A stretch of DNA of 64,000 bases. It comes from UBA6163 sp031411655 (lineage in GTDB: Bacteria > Planctomycetota > Planctomycetia > Pirellulales > Pirellulaceae). Both the position numbers and the translations under genes were made by a program. Below the pieces are notes generated by a model. The model was not told the DNA's origin and made no database searches. It saw nothing but the letters and a program-made list of their open reading frames with translations. Each line of letters opens with the position of its first letter. Position 1 is the first letter of the stretch. Below are positions 1-9,191 of the stretch, piece by piece. Location: contig JANOBM010000192.1 in NCBI GenBank assembly GCA_031411655.1, forward strand, positions 71,640-135,639, written 5' to 3'.

Positions 1-1
1 G

Positions 2-928
2 ATCGGACCGGACTACAAGCTGGATCCTGATCTCACCGATCGTGGAAACCCAAAAGGGAAGCAATTCGAATTCACAATGCCGCTGGCGGAAAGCCAGTTG
101 TTTCGGGGCGACGATGCGACTTTGTCACCCGATAAGCCGGTTCGCAAAGAGCGCAAGGTTTTTGTCTATGTTCCTGCGGCTTACAAAGACGGCTCCCCTG
201 CTCCGATACTAGTAATGCACGATGGTCCCAGCAACCTGAACCTTGTCCGCAACGCTTTGGATAACTTGACGATTTCGAAAGATTCCAATCGCCGATTGCC
301 GGGATTCATCGCAATCGCGGTGGAGAACGGAGGAAATGATAGTAAGGGCAGCGAGCGAGGCCTTGAATACGACACGATGTCAGATCGGTTTGCGAGATTC
401 ATCAACGACGAAGTCCTTCCCGCAGTGCTGGCCAACGCAGAGATAAAGAGCGCCTACCCGAAGATTAAGTTTACGAGTAACCCTTGGGGTAAGGCTGCAA
501 TGGGATGTAGTTCCGGTGGGGCCGCTGCTCTCACGATGGGTTGGTTTCGTCCGGATTATTTTCGTCGCTTGATCACTTACTCCGGGACGTTCGTTGACCA
601 ACAGGATGATGATGCGCCTGAAGAATCAAAGTATCCTCTCGGTGCCTGGGAATACCATTCAGGGATGAAATTGATTGAGAACAGCGATAAGAAACCGCTT
701 CGGATCTTCACCCACGTTTCGGAGAACGACAACGGAGTAAATACGCCGGAAAGCGACTATCACAATTGGGTGATGGCGAATGAGCGTACTGCCGCAGCAC
801 TGAAGGCAAAAGGCTATGACTATCGCTATTTGTTCAGCCGTGCTACCCAGCACTGCGACCGCAAGGTTTTTGAAGCGACTTTGGCAGACACGTTGGTATG
901 GATGTGGCGAGGTTATCGGCCCGAGTGA
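2..928 (+). CDS. enterochelin-esterase-like hydrolase (5'-truncated by window)
   Basis: This is the C-terminal part of an alpha/beta hydrolase of the Fes/IroE (enterochelin esterase-like) family. The frame is open from base 2, and the codons upstream of the first ATG (base 77) encode family-typical sequence, so the true start lies outside the window. The nucleophile elbow is visible as GCSSGG and the likely catalytic His lies in TQHCD near the C-terminus, before the terminal WMWRGY. Planctomycetes carry many such paralogs. They are usually annotated as esterases and are often near sugar-degradation genes, which fits the glycosidase that follows 169 bases downstream on the same strand. The natural substrate cannot be read from the sequence. 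The family call is confident; iron-siderophore hydrolysis specifically is not supported. Confidence 0.85.
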   Translation: MGPDYKLDPDLTDRGNPKGKQFEFTMPLAESQLFRGDDATLSPDKPVRKERKVFVYVPAAYKDGSPAPILVMHDGPSNLNLVRNALDNLTISKDSNRRLPGFIAIAVENGGNDSKGSERGLEYDTMSDRFARFINDEVLPAVLANAEIKSAYPKIKFTSNPWGKAAMGCSSGGAAALTMGWFRPDYFRRLITYSGTFVDQQDDDAPEESKYPLGAWEYHSGMKLIENSDKKPLRIFTHVSENDNGVNTPESDYHNWVMANERTAAALKAKGYDYRYLFSRATQHCDRKVFEATLADTLVWMWRGYRPE

Positions 929-1097
929 TGGAATAGCTTACTGCGCCTTCCATAAAGAAACGCAAGGCCGTCGTCCTTGTCGGATGGAAGAGTAGCGATT
1001 GTACGCCACTCAACTCCATCAATCTGTCCATTGTCTTTTATTGAACTGACTCAACAGTCTCGAATCATCGAGCCAACCTCCATTCGTCGAGCCCGAA

Positions 1098-2792
1098 ATG
1101 ACTAGATTGTTTGCCCGCTTTCTCGTACTCATAGTGATCTTGCATTGCGTTAGGGACATTGCCTCGGCGCAGGAATCAGAGGTTAATCCGGTCTTTTCCG
1201 TTGCTATTACGGTTGACGCGTCCCGTCTGAACGGGGAGCACAAACCGATCTATCGATTCTTTGGCGCGGATGAACCCAATTACGCCTACATGAAGAATGG
1301 CAAAAAGCTACTGGGTGAACTCGGGCGGCTCGGTAAGGCACAAGTGTTTTTTCGAGCCCACCATTTATTGACCAGCGGCGATGGCGCCTTTGCATTGAAA
1401 TTTGGTTCCACTAGTGCCTACAAAGAAGACGCAGCGGGCAATGCGGTTTACGATTGGACAATCAACGACAAAATCTTTGATACCTATCTCGAATGCGGCA
1501 TTAAACCTTACGTGCAAATCGGCTTTATGCCTGAATCGCTTTCGACGCACCCGGAGGACTATCCTCACCATCCGTCTGTAAATCAGATGGTCAAAGTTGA
1601 TGCGGGCCAGGCCTATCCACCGAAGGATTACGATAAGTGGCGGGAGCTTTGTTATCAGTGGACCAAGCACTGTGTGGACAGGTACGGAGTCGCGGAGGTT
1701 GAGCAATGGTATTGGGAGGTGTGGAACGAGCCGAACATTTTCTATTGGGTCGGGTCACGCGACGAGTTCTTCAAGCTCCATGACTATGCAGTGGACGGTG
1801 TTCGTCGAGCCTTGCCAAATGCGAAGGTAGGCGGTCCTGAAACAGCTGACGGACCCGGCGGTGAATTCCTTCGCAAGTTTCTTGAGCACTGCGCGCGGGG
1901 AAAAAACTATGCGACGGGAAAAATCGGAACGCCACTGGACTTTATTGCATTTCATGCAAAAGGTTCTCCGAAATTCATGGATGGTCATGTTCGTATGAAC
2001 ATGGCCCATCAACTAACAAACATTGACGATGCGTTTGAAGTAATCGCCTCCTTTCCAGAATTCAAACAAACTCCCATCGTTATCGGCGAGTCTGATCCGG
2101 AGGGGTGCGCTGCATGCCGAAGACCCGAAGATGCTTATCGCAATGGGACAATGTATTCGAGTTACACCGCAGCGAGCTTTCCTCGTGTCATCGAATTGGC
2201 TGATAAACACGGGGTGAATCTTGAGGGTGCATTGACCTGGGCATTTACGTTTGAAGGCCAACCACCGTTCGCTGGCTTTCGTCAGCTTGCGAGCGATGGC
2301 ATCGATCATCCTGTGCTAAATATCTTTCGTATGTTTGGAAAGATGGGAGGCCAACGAATAGGCGTAACCAGTAGTTCGGGGTTCAATGCAGAGCGCATCC
2401 GCAAGGAGAATGTTATCGATGTACCCGATGTTTCGGCTCAAGCGAGTCTCGAGAAGAACAAACTTGCTGTGCTAGTCTGGCACTACCACGATGACGATCT
2501 GCCTGGGAAATCGGCTTCCGTTTCACTCGCGATCGAGGGTTTACCGATCGCCGACGGCGGCGCGACGCTCACGCACTACCGCGTGGATGCGGAACATAGC
2601 AATGCCTACGAAGTTTGGAAGCAGATTGGTTCGCCAGTAACGATTCCTCGGGACCAAGTCGAACGACTTGAGAAAGCAGGAAAGCTCGGTGAACTCCATG
2701 CTCCTTTACTCGTCGACGTCAGGCAAGGTACGACGAAGGTGCAAATGACACTACCTCGACAAGCGGTCTCGTTGCTTGTGCTGAGCTGGTAG
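1098..2792 (+). CDS. secreted GH39-like glycoside hydrolase
   Basis: The 564-residue protein starts with a signal peptide (hydrophobic segment at about residues 5-22, then ASAQES). The rest resembles the (beta/alpha)8 barrel of clan GH-A, closest to GH39 beta-xylosidase/iduronidase-type enzymes. The acid/base motif WNEPN places the catalytic Glu at residue 211, and IVIGESDPEG gives a plausible nucleophile at Glu331. Residues after about 450 look like the beta-sandwich found at the C-terminus of GH39 proteins. The secreted location and the esterase gene upstream suggest polysaccharide breakdown. Substrate is not predictable here: xylosides, uronides or other sugars are possible. The ATG at 1098 is chosen because it gives a complete signal peptide. 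Confidence 0.82.
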   Translation: MTRLFARFLVLIVILHCVRDIASAQESEVNPVFSVAITVDASRLNGEHKPIYRFFGADEPNYAYMKNGKKLLGELGRLGKAQVFFRAHHLLTSGDGAFALKFGSTSAYKEDAAGNAVYDWTINDKIFDTYLECGIKPYVQIGFMPESLSTHPEDYPHHPSVNQMVKVDAGQAYPPKDYDKWRELCYQWTKHCVDRYGVAEVEQWYWEVWNEPNIFYWVGSRDEFFKLHDYAVDGVRRALPNAKVGGPETADGPGGEFLRKFLEHCARGKNYATGKIGTPLDFIAFHAKGSPKFMDGHVRMNMAHQLTNIDDAFEVIASFPEFKQTPIVIGESDPEGCAACRRPEDAYRNGTMYSSYTAASFPRVIELADKHGVNLEGALTWAFTFEGQPPFAGFRQLASDGIDHPVLNIFRMFGKMGGQRIGVTSSSGFNAERIRKENVIDVPDVSAQASLEKNKLAVLVWHYHDDDLPGKSASVSLAIEGLPIADGGATLTHYRVDAEHSNAYEVWKQIGSPVTIPRDQVERLEKAGKLGELHAPLLVDVRQGTTKVQMTLPRQAVSLLVLSW

Positions 2793-3139
2793 GCAGTCTT
2801 GTTGTAGGGTTGCGGGCTTGATGGCATTAAGCTCATTGTCGGTCCAATCCATTCAATCCGGATAACCCGGCCGCTGCTATGCCCTGCATCGTGCATAGAG
2901 CCCTGTATCGTGCATGGAGCCATAGATCGTGTATGGAGAGCGGGCGTTCATGAAATGATCGCCAGCCAGTGGATCAAACGCTGTAGCGGTCGTGGTCTAG
3001 GAAAACTCGCTCGGCGGCTATTTCGTGCCGAAAAGTCGCGATTAATGATATTTTCTCGGAGAACTTTCGGCCTAATCGCCTTTCATAATCTACCGTTCCT
3101 GGTCGGATTGGGATTGTTTTTGAAGCGACTGGGTATTTT
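2793..3139. other. intergenic region with a short tandem repeat
   Basis: No convincing gene lies here. The open frame at 2910-3266 starts inside the repeat, overlaps the next gene and is rich in basic residues. The recognisable content is the 3 x 19 bp tandem repeat at 2882-2938. Promoter signals for the downstream signalling operon are presumably here but none is clear. Confidence 0.5.
2882..2938. repeat. 3 x 19-bp imperfect tandem repeat
   Basis: There are three head-to-tail units: CCCTGCATCGTGCATAGAG (2882-2900), CCCTGTATCGTGCATGGAG (2901-2919) and a more diverged third unit (2920-2938). The array lies in the intergenic space after the glycosidase gene. It has no spacers, so it is not a CRISPR. 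Confidence 0.85.
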
Positions 3140-3835
3140 ATGTTTGAATCCACGGCATCGGAAGCGAGTAATAAGGTCAACGGAAGCGAGCCGACTCTCG
3201 TTCTCGGCTGGCAGCGCAACCATTTGTTCCTTGCGGTCCTTTGTTTATTTTGGTGCGCTTCGGTGAGTTTTGGTTGGCTGCTGATATCGAATTACTCGTA
3301 TCGAAACGGGGAGCTCACGCAGCCACCGACTCAATGGCCGCTCGATTCGTCGCTTCGATTTTCCACTCAGCGGTCTCGCCTTGTGGTATTCGCTCACCCT
3401 CGCTGTCCCTGCACCAATGCGACATTGTCGGAGCTTGAACGGTTGCTTGCTCGCGACTTTGAAAAGCTAGAAACCATCGTTGTGTTCGAGAAGCCTGCAA
3501 TCGCGCCTGAGGGATGGGAAAGAACCAAACTCTATCAGACGGCAGGAGCGATCGAAGGCGTGACGACGTTCATCGACATGGGTGGCGCTGAAGCGAAGCG
3601 ATTTCATGCCAACACATCGGGAGTGGCGCTATTATACGACCCACTCGGTCGGCTGGTTTTTCATGGTGGCCTTACATCGGCCCGTGGTCACGAAGGCGAG
3701 AATCAGGGGCTCGCATCATTGCGAGACTATCTCCAGGGTGTAGAGCCACGTATCGAAAGATCCTGTGTTTACGGATGCCCACTGCAATCGCCTGATGCCG
3801 ATTCTTCGAAGGAGACTGCTTATGTCGCCAACTGA
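3140..3835 (+). CDS. RedB-like membrane-anchored thioredoxin-fold protein
   Basis: The 231-residue protein has one N-terminal membrane anchor (about residues 27-52) followed by an extracytoplasmic domain with a thioredoxin-like redox motif, AHPRCPCTNATL (a CPC in place of CxxC). The pattern resembles proteins named RedB in myxobacteria and planctomycetes; that name is from memory and unverified. Its 3' end overlaps the histidine kinase gene start (3822) by 14 bases, so the two are probably translationally coupled. This suggests it works with the kinase, perhaps as an external redox component. The C-terminus has two further cysteines in ERSCVYGCPL. Function is inferred only. Confidence 0.65.
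   Translation: MFESTASEASNKVNGSEPTLVLGWQRNHLFLAVLCLFWCASVSFGWLLISNYSYRNGELTQPPTQWPLDSSLRFSTQRSRLVVFAHPRCPCTNATLSELERLLARDFEKLETIVVFEKPAIAPEGWERTKLYQTAGAIEGVTTFIDMGGAEAKRFHANTSGVALLYDPLGRLVFHGGLTSARGHEGENQGLASLRDYLQGVEPRIERSCVYGCPLQSPDADSSKETAYVAN
3809..3814 (+). promoter_or_regulatory. ribosome binding site deciding the kinase start
   Basis: AAGGAG sits 7 bases before ATG 3822, inside the 3' end of the upstream gene. It favours 3822 over the in-frame upstream ATG at 3765, which has no such site. Confidence 0.7.
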
Positions 3836-5312
3836 TACCACGACTGCCGAAGTTGAAATGTCGGCGATGTTGAGCCCGAAGGTGGATCGTCGCGCCAAGC
3901 AACTACTTGAGCAACGACGGTTGACTGTCTATCAGTGGACTGATCGCGTTCTGGCGTGGTTGATGGCGATCCAGTGGTTAGCGGCGGTTGCCGCCGCCTA
4001 TTGGATCTCGCCGCAAGCTTGGGCCGGGACGACAAGTCAGACGCATCCCCATGTCTGGGCGGCGATCCTGTTAGGTGGCGCGATTAGCAGTTTCCCAATC
4101 TTGTTGGCGGTTTTTAAGCCAGGGTCTGTCATTAGTCGTCACGTGATAGCCTCGGGCCAAATGCTCATGTCGGCTTTATTGATTCACCTGAGTGGTGGGC
4201 GAATCGAAACCCACTTCCATGTGTTTGGATCGCTTGCGATTTTGGCTTTTTACCGTGATGCGAAAGTGCTGATGACGGCATCGACGGTCGTCGCTTTAGA
4301 TCACTTGTTACGAGGTTTTTATTGGCCAGAATCGGCATTCGGTATCCTTGAAGCTGGCTCATGGCGATGGATGGAACATTCCGCTTGGGTTGTGTTTGAA
4401 GTCACGTTCCTGTTGTTTGCTTGTCGCCAAAATCAAAATGAAATGCGACAGGACTCGTATCAGCGGGCATTGCTGGAAAGCACAAACGAACGAATTGAAA
4501 GCGAAGTGATCCGGCGCACTTTGGAGATTGAACAGGGACGACAGCAGTTGGAGCAGAGTCTTCTGGAGCTAGAACGAAAAAATCGCGAACTCGACGAATT
4601 CACTTACGTCGCAAGTCATGATCTCCAGGAACCGATTCGTAAACTTGTTTCCTTCAGTAAGCTCTTAAAACAAGACATCGGAACGACGCTGAACGAAAAC
4701 GCGGAGAAGGATCTTAATTTTATCGTTGATGCCGCACAGCGAATGCGTAGCCTCATCCATGACCTGCTTGCGCTTTCACGCGCTGGCAGATCTGCCATGA
4801 AGCACGATCCCGTCGCGTTAGAAGATTGCGTTGAAATGGCCACTGAAGCATTGAGTATGCGGATCCGTGAGACAGGCGCGACGATCCAGTGCGACCCTCT
4901 GCCTATGGTGGTGGGCGATAGCACACTGCTTACCCAACTGTATCAGAATCTGATCGGAAATGCTTTGAAATTCATTAGCACCGACCGAACGCCTCAGATT
5001 CGGCTGACTGCCAAGCGCAAGGACCAGATGTGGGAATTGGCGGTGATCGATAATGGGATCGGCATCAAGTCAGAGTATTCGGTACGAATCTTCTCTCCAT
5101 TTCAACGCCTTCACAATCGCGCTGAGTATGAAGGAACGGGTATCGGATTAGCAATTTGTAGGAAGAGCGTCGAACGCCATGACGGCGAGATTTGGGTCGA
5201 ATCCGTCTATGGGGAAGGTTCGCAGTTCTTATTCACAATTCCAGTTTCATTGGAGGTAGAAAAGTGTCATACGGAACAAACCGAATGCGCAAAAACGTTG
5301 TCATACTGCTAG
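3822..5312 (+). CDS. membrane sensor histidine kinase
   Basis: The 496-residue protein has an N-terminal integral-membrane sensor of about six hydrophobic segments (residues 40-210). It includes GGRIETHFHVFGS, a recurring membrane-sensor motif whose His residues could bind a ligand or cofactor. A coiled coil (about 220-260) leads to HisKA with the H-box YVASHDLQEP (phospho-acceptor His266). HATPase_c follows, with N-box NLIGNALKF, G1 DNGIGI and G2 GTGIGLAICRK. The soluble half resembles phytochrome-type kinases that pair with Rcp1-like regulators, matching the next gene. The last 49 bases overlap that regulator. No PAS or GAF domain is seen. The signal sensed is unknown; the upstream thioredoxin-like partner hints at redox. 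Confidence 0.9.
   Translation: MSPTDTTTAEVEMSAMLSPKVDRRAKQLLEQRRLTVYQWTDRVLAWLMAIQWLAAVAAAYWISPQAWAGTTSQTHPHVWAAILLGGAISSFPILLAVFKPGSVISRHVIASGQMLMSALLIHLSGGRIETHFHVFGSLAILAFYRDAKVLMTASTVVALDHLLRGFYWPESAFGILEAGSWRWMEHSAWVVFEVTFLLFACRQNQNEMRQDSYQRALLESTNERIESEVIRRTLEIEQGRQQLEQSLLELERKNRELDEFTYVASHDLQEPIRKLVSFSKLLKQDIGTTLNENAEKDLNFIVDAAQRMRSLIHDLLALSRAGRSAMKHDPVALEDCVEMATEALSMRIRETGATIQCDPLPMVVGDSTLLTQLYQNLIGNALKFISTDRTPQIRLTAKRKDQMWELAVIDNGIGIKSEYSVRIFSPFQRLHNRAEYEGTGIGLAICRKSVERHDGEIWVESVYGEGSQFLFTIPVSLEVEKCHTEQTECAKTLSYC
5252..5257 (+). promoter_or_regulatory. ribosome binding site deciding the response-regulator start
   Basis: GGAGGT lies 6 bases before GTG 5264, within the kinase reading frame. 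It supports the GTG start over the ATG at 5285 and the upstream open frame from 5192. Confidence 0.75.
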
Positions 5313-5737
5313 CCGAGGACGACCCTGGCGATCAGGAATTGACTCGCCGAGCTTTAACCCAGGACGTCTTTCAAGTCGACTTGCGGATTGTCGAGGACGG
5401 TGAGGAAGCATTGGACTACTTGCTCCGGCGGGGCGTTTATGCGGATCCAAATTCATCGCCGCAACCCGACTTGATGCTGCTTGACCTGAACATGCCTCGT
5501 GTCAATGGGCGAGAAGTCTTGTGCGAGATGAAGAAACACGAGGCATTAATCCGCGTTCCTGTTGTCATCCTTACAACTTCTGAACAAGAGTCCGATATCG
5601 TCCGCAGCTATGACCTAGGGTGCAGTTCCTACATACAAAAGCCGGTTGATATGGATCAATTCACGGAAGCGGTCAGGCAACTGGGTGCCTATTGGTTTCA
5701 TGTCGTTACACTTCCTTCGTGTGTGGGAAGCCGGTAG
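5264..5737 (+). CDS. single-domain response regulator (Rcp1-type)
   Basis: This is a 157-residue REC-only protein. The acidic pocket is AEDDPGD, the phospho-acceptor is Asp74 in LLDLNMPRVNG, and the conserved Thr and Lys are in ILTTSE and IQKPVD. The insertion GVYADPNSSPQPD before the phosphorylation-site strand is typical of Rcp1-like regulators of phytochrome kinases. It has no output domain, so it probably acts as a phospho-shuttle or by protein contact. It overlaps the kinase gene by 49 bases and ends two bases before the next start codon, so the operon is very tight. The start is GTG with a strong ribosome binding site. Confidence 0.9.
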   Translation: MSYGTNRMRKNVVILLAEDDPGDQELTRRALTQDVFQVDLRIVEDGEEALDYLLRRGVYADPNSSPQPDLMLLDLNMPRVNGREVLCEMKKHEALIRVPVVILTTSEQESDIVRSYDLGCSSYIQKPVDMDQFTEAVRQLGAYWFHVVTLPSCVGSR

Positions 5738-5739
5738 CC

Positions 5740-7203
5740 ATGTTTACGTCTACAACGCCTACACTCGATTCACCACTGCTCGCGAGCCCGCGAAAAGACC
5801 AGTCGCAATGCTCACCCCAAGACTCGGTGATGGGTATCGATACGATGCGACCATTGCTTTCGCGTTTGTTGATCGTGGAGGATGACGAAGGTGATTCGTT
5901 ACTGGTCCTACGCGCTTTGAAGTCGTATTGTGGCAGCTTCGAAATTTCGATATCGCCGACGCTGAGTGATGCATTGGAATTAATGTCGCAACAGGCTTTC
6001 GACCTCATCCTTCTTGATCTCTCACTGCCTGATAATTTTGGCCTTCAGGGATTGAGCCGGATTCGAGAGCAATCGCAACAGACACCGATAGTTGTACTCA
6101 CTGGTTTGGATGACCACTGCTTGGCGCTACAGGCGATTGAATTAGGAGCCCAAGACTATCTGGTGAAGGGCGAATGGTCGCAGGAAAGTCTGGGTCGGAC
6201 AATTCGTTACGCTGTTCAACGGCAGCAGGTGATTGCTGAAAATCAACGGCTCCTGGAGGAGATCCAACGACAGGCACGTTACGATTCTCTTACAAGCGTT
6301 CTCAATCGCCAATCGTTTGAAGCGGAGTTCGAACGTGAATGGGCGAGATCGACTCGGCTAGGGACGCCGTTGTCGTGTGCCATGATCGACGTGGATTATT
6401 TTAAAAAGGTGAACGACATGTACGGCCACGCCGCTGGCGACGACGTCCTGAGAGTGGTGAGCAAGCAGATTCAGCAAATGAGCCGAGCGACCGATTTTGT
6501 AGGTCGCTACGGTGGCGAAGAGTTTTGTGTGGTATTGCCAGATACGGACGAGATGGGTGCGGTCATGTGGGCTGAGCGGCTTCGCGGGACGATCGAGGCA
6601 TTTCAATTCTCATCCAACGGCAATCCACTCAGCGTCACTGTCAGTCTTGGCGTGGCCCAACGCCACTTGGACTCTCTGGCACCGCACGTCGTTCTGGAAA
6701 TGGCGGACGGCGCACTGCTGAAAGCAAAGCGGATAGGGAGGAACCGCGTCGTTAGTCACGGCCAAATCGAGGACAACCGAGGGCTGCCCAATGCCTTCTT
6801 CTCGGATCGCTGCTTGGGAGCCCGCGTGGAAGATGTGATGACGCCATGCACCGGGGCAGTTTCGATGAACGGCGTGCTTTCCGATGTATCGCATTTCATC
6901 ATCGAGACCGGTTTCAATGCGGCGCCAATCGTCAATGAAGATGGTGAGATTATGGGCATAATTACCGATGACGATTTGCTTCGTGAGGTGCAATCTCCTC
7001 GAGGTTGGAACGCACCGGTCGTTGACGTCATGAATAAGCGTGCGGAATGTTTGTCGGTGGGTGCGTTGACCCGCGATGTGCTAGATTTGCTACAGAGAAA
7101 TGCAACTCGCCACGTTTTTTTTCTGGAAAACAAACGAGTGGTTGGCAGTATCGATTGTGTTGGCTTAGTGCGGTTCTTTCGCGAACGAGCTCTCACTGTT
7201 TGA
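5740..7203 (+). CDS. response regulator diguanylate cyclase with CBS pair (REC-GGDEF-CBS)
   Basis: The 487-residue protein has REC (about 42-160, phospho-Asp93 in LLDLSLPD), a linker helix, GGDEF (about 178-335) and a C-terminal CBS pair (about 345-485). The active site is intact (GGEEF at 258-262), and RATD at 249-252, five residues upstream, matches the RxxD allosteric inhibition site, so product inhibition by cyclic di-GMP is likely. CBS pairs usually bind adenosyl ligands, so this enzyme may integrate kinase input with energy status. That last step is inference. ATG 5740 follows the preceding stop by two bases. The open frame from 5692 overlaps that gene and adds non-conserved residues. 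Confidence 0.88.
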   Translation: MFTSTTPTLDSPLLASPRKDQSQCSPQDSVMGIDTMRPLLSRLLIVEDDEGDSLLVLRALKSYCGSFEISISPTLSDALELMSQQAFDLILLDLSLPDNFGLQGLSRIREQSQQTPIVVLTGLDDHCLALQAIELGAQDYLVKGEWSQESLGRTIRYAVQRQQVIAENQRLLEEIQRQARYDSLTSVLNRQSFEAEFEREWARSTRLGTPLSCAMIDVDYFKKVNDMYGHAAGDDVLRVVSKQIQQMSRATDFVGRYGGEEFCVVLPDTDEMGAVMWAERLRGTIEAFQFSSNGNPLSVTVSLGVAQRHLDSLAPHVVLEMADGALLKAKRIGRNRVVSHGQIEDNRGLPNAFFSDRCLGARVEDVMTPCTGAVSMNGVLSDVSHFIIETGFNAAPIVNEDGEIMGIITDDDLLREVQSPRGWNAPVVDVMNKRAECLSVGALTRDVLDLLQRNATRHVFFLENKRVVGSIDCVGLVRFFRERALTV

Positions 7204-7529
7204 GGCCAATGGCCCCATGGATTTACCGTGCGGTTGTGGTTTTCCCATGGCTACGATCTGCGGCCATTTGTTGGATCGGTCGGTATCGCTGATTTCTATT
7301 CGTTTAGCATTCGGTCGTGCCTTGTGCTTGTGGCGGCCCATTTGACACGATGTCACCGCGTTAGGCCTCGTTTCGTTGAGAGGAACTCAGGTTAGAATCG
7401 CTTGAAGGGAACGATTGCGAGCGGTCTCCTGCGGGCAGTGGCCATCCCAGAGGGGCATCGTCGATTGATTAGTCGTTCGCTGGCTTTCACTTCGTCGGTT
7501 TCGTCGACATTGAATTTCTGGAGAAGCGA
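7204..7529. other. intergenic region, no gene seen
   Basis: About 325 bases separate the cyclase from the DUF502-like gene. I see no convincing small gene, RNA or strong hairpin. Promoter and terminator signals are presumably present but not recognisable by eye. Confidence 0.4.
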
Positions 7530-8138
7530 ATGAAAGAGCGTATGACGCGATCGGTGGGTGTGGTCAAGACAACGGCGATCGGCGGAGTCTTTTTCTTGCT
7601 ACCGTTGGTGGTTGTAGGCGCACTTATCGGACAACTGGTTCAGATTGTTTGGGTGGTTGCCGAATCGGTGCATCAATATCTCCCTGTTAAAACGCTGGCC
7701 GGCTACAGCTTGCTACTTGCCGGGTCGATCGTGCTGATCCTTGCTGCCTGCTTTTTCGCAGGGATCGTCGCCCGAAGATCGCTTGGAAGGCGTTTTACGG
7801 AATCGATCGAGAAATATTTGTTGATGCTCTTCCCGCGATATGCCATCTTCAAAGAACAGCTGACAGGCAATATTGGTGGCGAGGTTTTACACAATCAGCT
7901 CAAGCCGGTGATGGTGCATTTGCCTGAAGGAAGGCGATTGGGAATGGAAGTGGAACGCGACAACGACGGTGGAATCGAGTCGGTGACCGTTTATATGCCT
8001 GGTTCTCCGGATCCCTGGTCGGGGGTTGTCCTGGTCGTCGACGCGGCGCGGGTGACGACCCTTTCGGTCCCGTTCTCCGAAGCGATGGCAACCGTCGAGC
8101 AACTCGGTCGCGGGTCACTACGGTTGCTGAAACGCTGA
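7530..8138 (+). CDS. DUF502 family membrane protein
   Basis: The 202-residue protein has two N-terminal transmembrane helices (about residues 13-38 and 52-76) and a cytoplasmic-type domain with FPRYAIFKEQ and TVYMPGSPDPWSGVVLVV, the layout of the DUF502 family. The biochemical function of DUF502 is unknown. ATG 7530 is preceded by GGAGAAG at a suitable distance. The following gene is on the same strand but about 290 bases away, so co-transcription is uncertain. Confidence 0.8.
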   Translation: MKERMTRSVGVVKTTAIGGVFFLLPLVVVGALIGQLVQIVWVVAESVHQYLPVKTLAGYSLLLAGSIVLILAACFFAGIVARRSLGRRFTESIEKYLLMLFPRYAIFKEQLTGNIGGEVLHNQLKPVMVHLPEGRRLGMEVERDNDGGIESVTVYMPGSPDPWSGVVLVVDAARVTTLSVPFSEAMATVEQLGRGSLRLLKR

Positions 8139-8427
8139 TCACTCGACCATACTTTCCGTAAGTTTGTTATTTACCGGCGCGAACCGCAGGGTGAAAACCG
8201 ACGTAGTCCTATGACTTTATCGTACTCCGCTAGTGAACCGGTCGGACTGAAAGCGACGGAAGTTGAGCTCGCTAAAAGGCTGCACAAGAAGAGGCGATAT
8301 AAGGCCGCACCAAACGCATTTTGGCGAATTTGGCAACATAAGGTCAGAAAACCTGAGTCGACCAGCGCACCCGCCGAAGATCCCTATTCCTTTCTTTCCT
8401 ATTTCCTTTTTCCTTTCCGAGCATTTG

Positions 8428-9171
8428 ATGACTGAAGCTACGAAAACGGGCTCCATCTTTTCTTCGCCGACGATGAGTGCGGAAGGCTCCCCGGAATTGG
8501 AATTGGACGCAAGTCCCATTCGCACGTCGGGATTTATCGCCTTGGGATTAGGGTTGCTGAGCTTTGTCGCGGTGCTTGGGCCGATGTTGATCGTTGTCCC
8601 GGCTCTCGCTATTTTGACCGCTCTTTTCGCGATTCGGCCTACCAACGGTGTCCGGCCCGTCGGCATCAAGGCTGCTTGGATTGGATTGTTTTGTGCCGTT
8701 TTATTCGCGGCTTGGGGGATGTCCGAAAGGCATCTGAAGTCGAAGCTCATGTCGGAGAGGGCGTCAAGATATGCCAGTCAATGGCTCCAGCTCGTCGCCC
8801 AAGGTGATCTGGAGTTGGCTCTGGAGCTTCAGGTTCATCCGACTCGTCGTCAACCTTCGTCGATGCCTCTTGCCGATTATTACCGGCGCAGCGACACCGC
8901 AGTCATGATGCTCAAGCAGTTTAAGGATCAAGAATCGATGCCGGCATTGATCAAAGCTGGCACCAAGCCTAAATGGGAACTAGCAATGCCACCGACGGTT
9001 TATACCCGTTTTGGGCGTGAACTGACTCGTACTGTCTGGCGGGATACGACCGGAACTTATCAAAGCCCATTGAAGATAGAATTGGAATACTTGCCTGGAA
9101 AAGACGGGAAAGAGGCACAGTGGAAAATAGACTTGGTCAGCGACTACATGGATGACAGTGATCGGGTTTAG
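8428..9171 (+). CDS. membrane protein of unknown function (DUF4190-like N-terminus)
   Basis: The 247-residue protein begins with a polar stretch and then two transmembrane helices (about residues 35-72 and 80-100) in the arrangement of DUF4190 membrane domains. An extracytoplasmic or cytoplasmic domain rich in charged residues follows, of unrecognised type. ATG 8428 starts MTEATKTG. The frame stays open upstream to 8263, but those codons (CTRRGDIRPHQTHF) look non-coding. Its stop is 20 bases from the end of convergent dnaE2, with no clear terminator between them. No functional assignment is possible. Confidence 0.6.
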   Translation: MTEATKTGSIFSSPTMSAEGSPELELDASPIRTSGFIALGLGLLSFVAVLGPMLIVVPALAILTALFAIRPTNGVRPVGIKAAWIGLFCAVLFAAWGMSERHLKSKLMSERASRYASQWLQLVAQGDLELALELQVHPTRRQPSSMPLADYYRRSDTAVMMLKQFKDQESMPALIKAGTKPKWELAMPPTVYTRFGRELTRTVWRDTTGTYQSPLKIELEYLPGKDGKEAQWKIDLVSDYMDDSDRV

Positions 9172-9191
9172 CGAAGGGTGGGGAGCTCTCG

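Noticed and set aside
2910..3266. 118-codon open frame overlapping the RedB-like gene
   Set aside because: It overlaps a better gene by over 120 bases, starts inside a tandem repeat and has Arg/Leu-rich composition typical of shadow frames.
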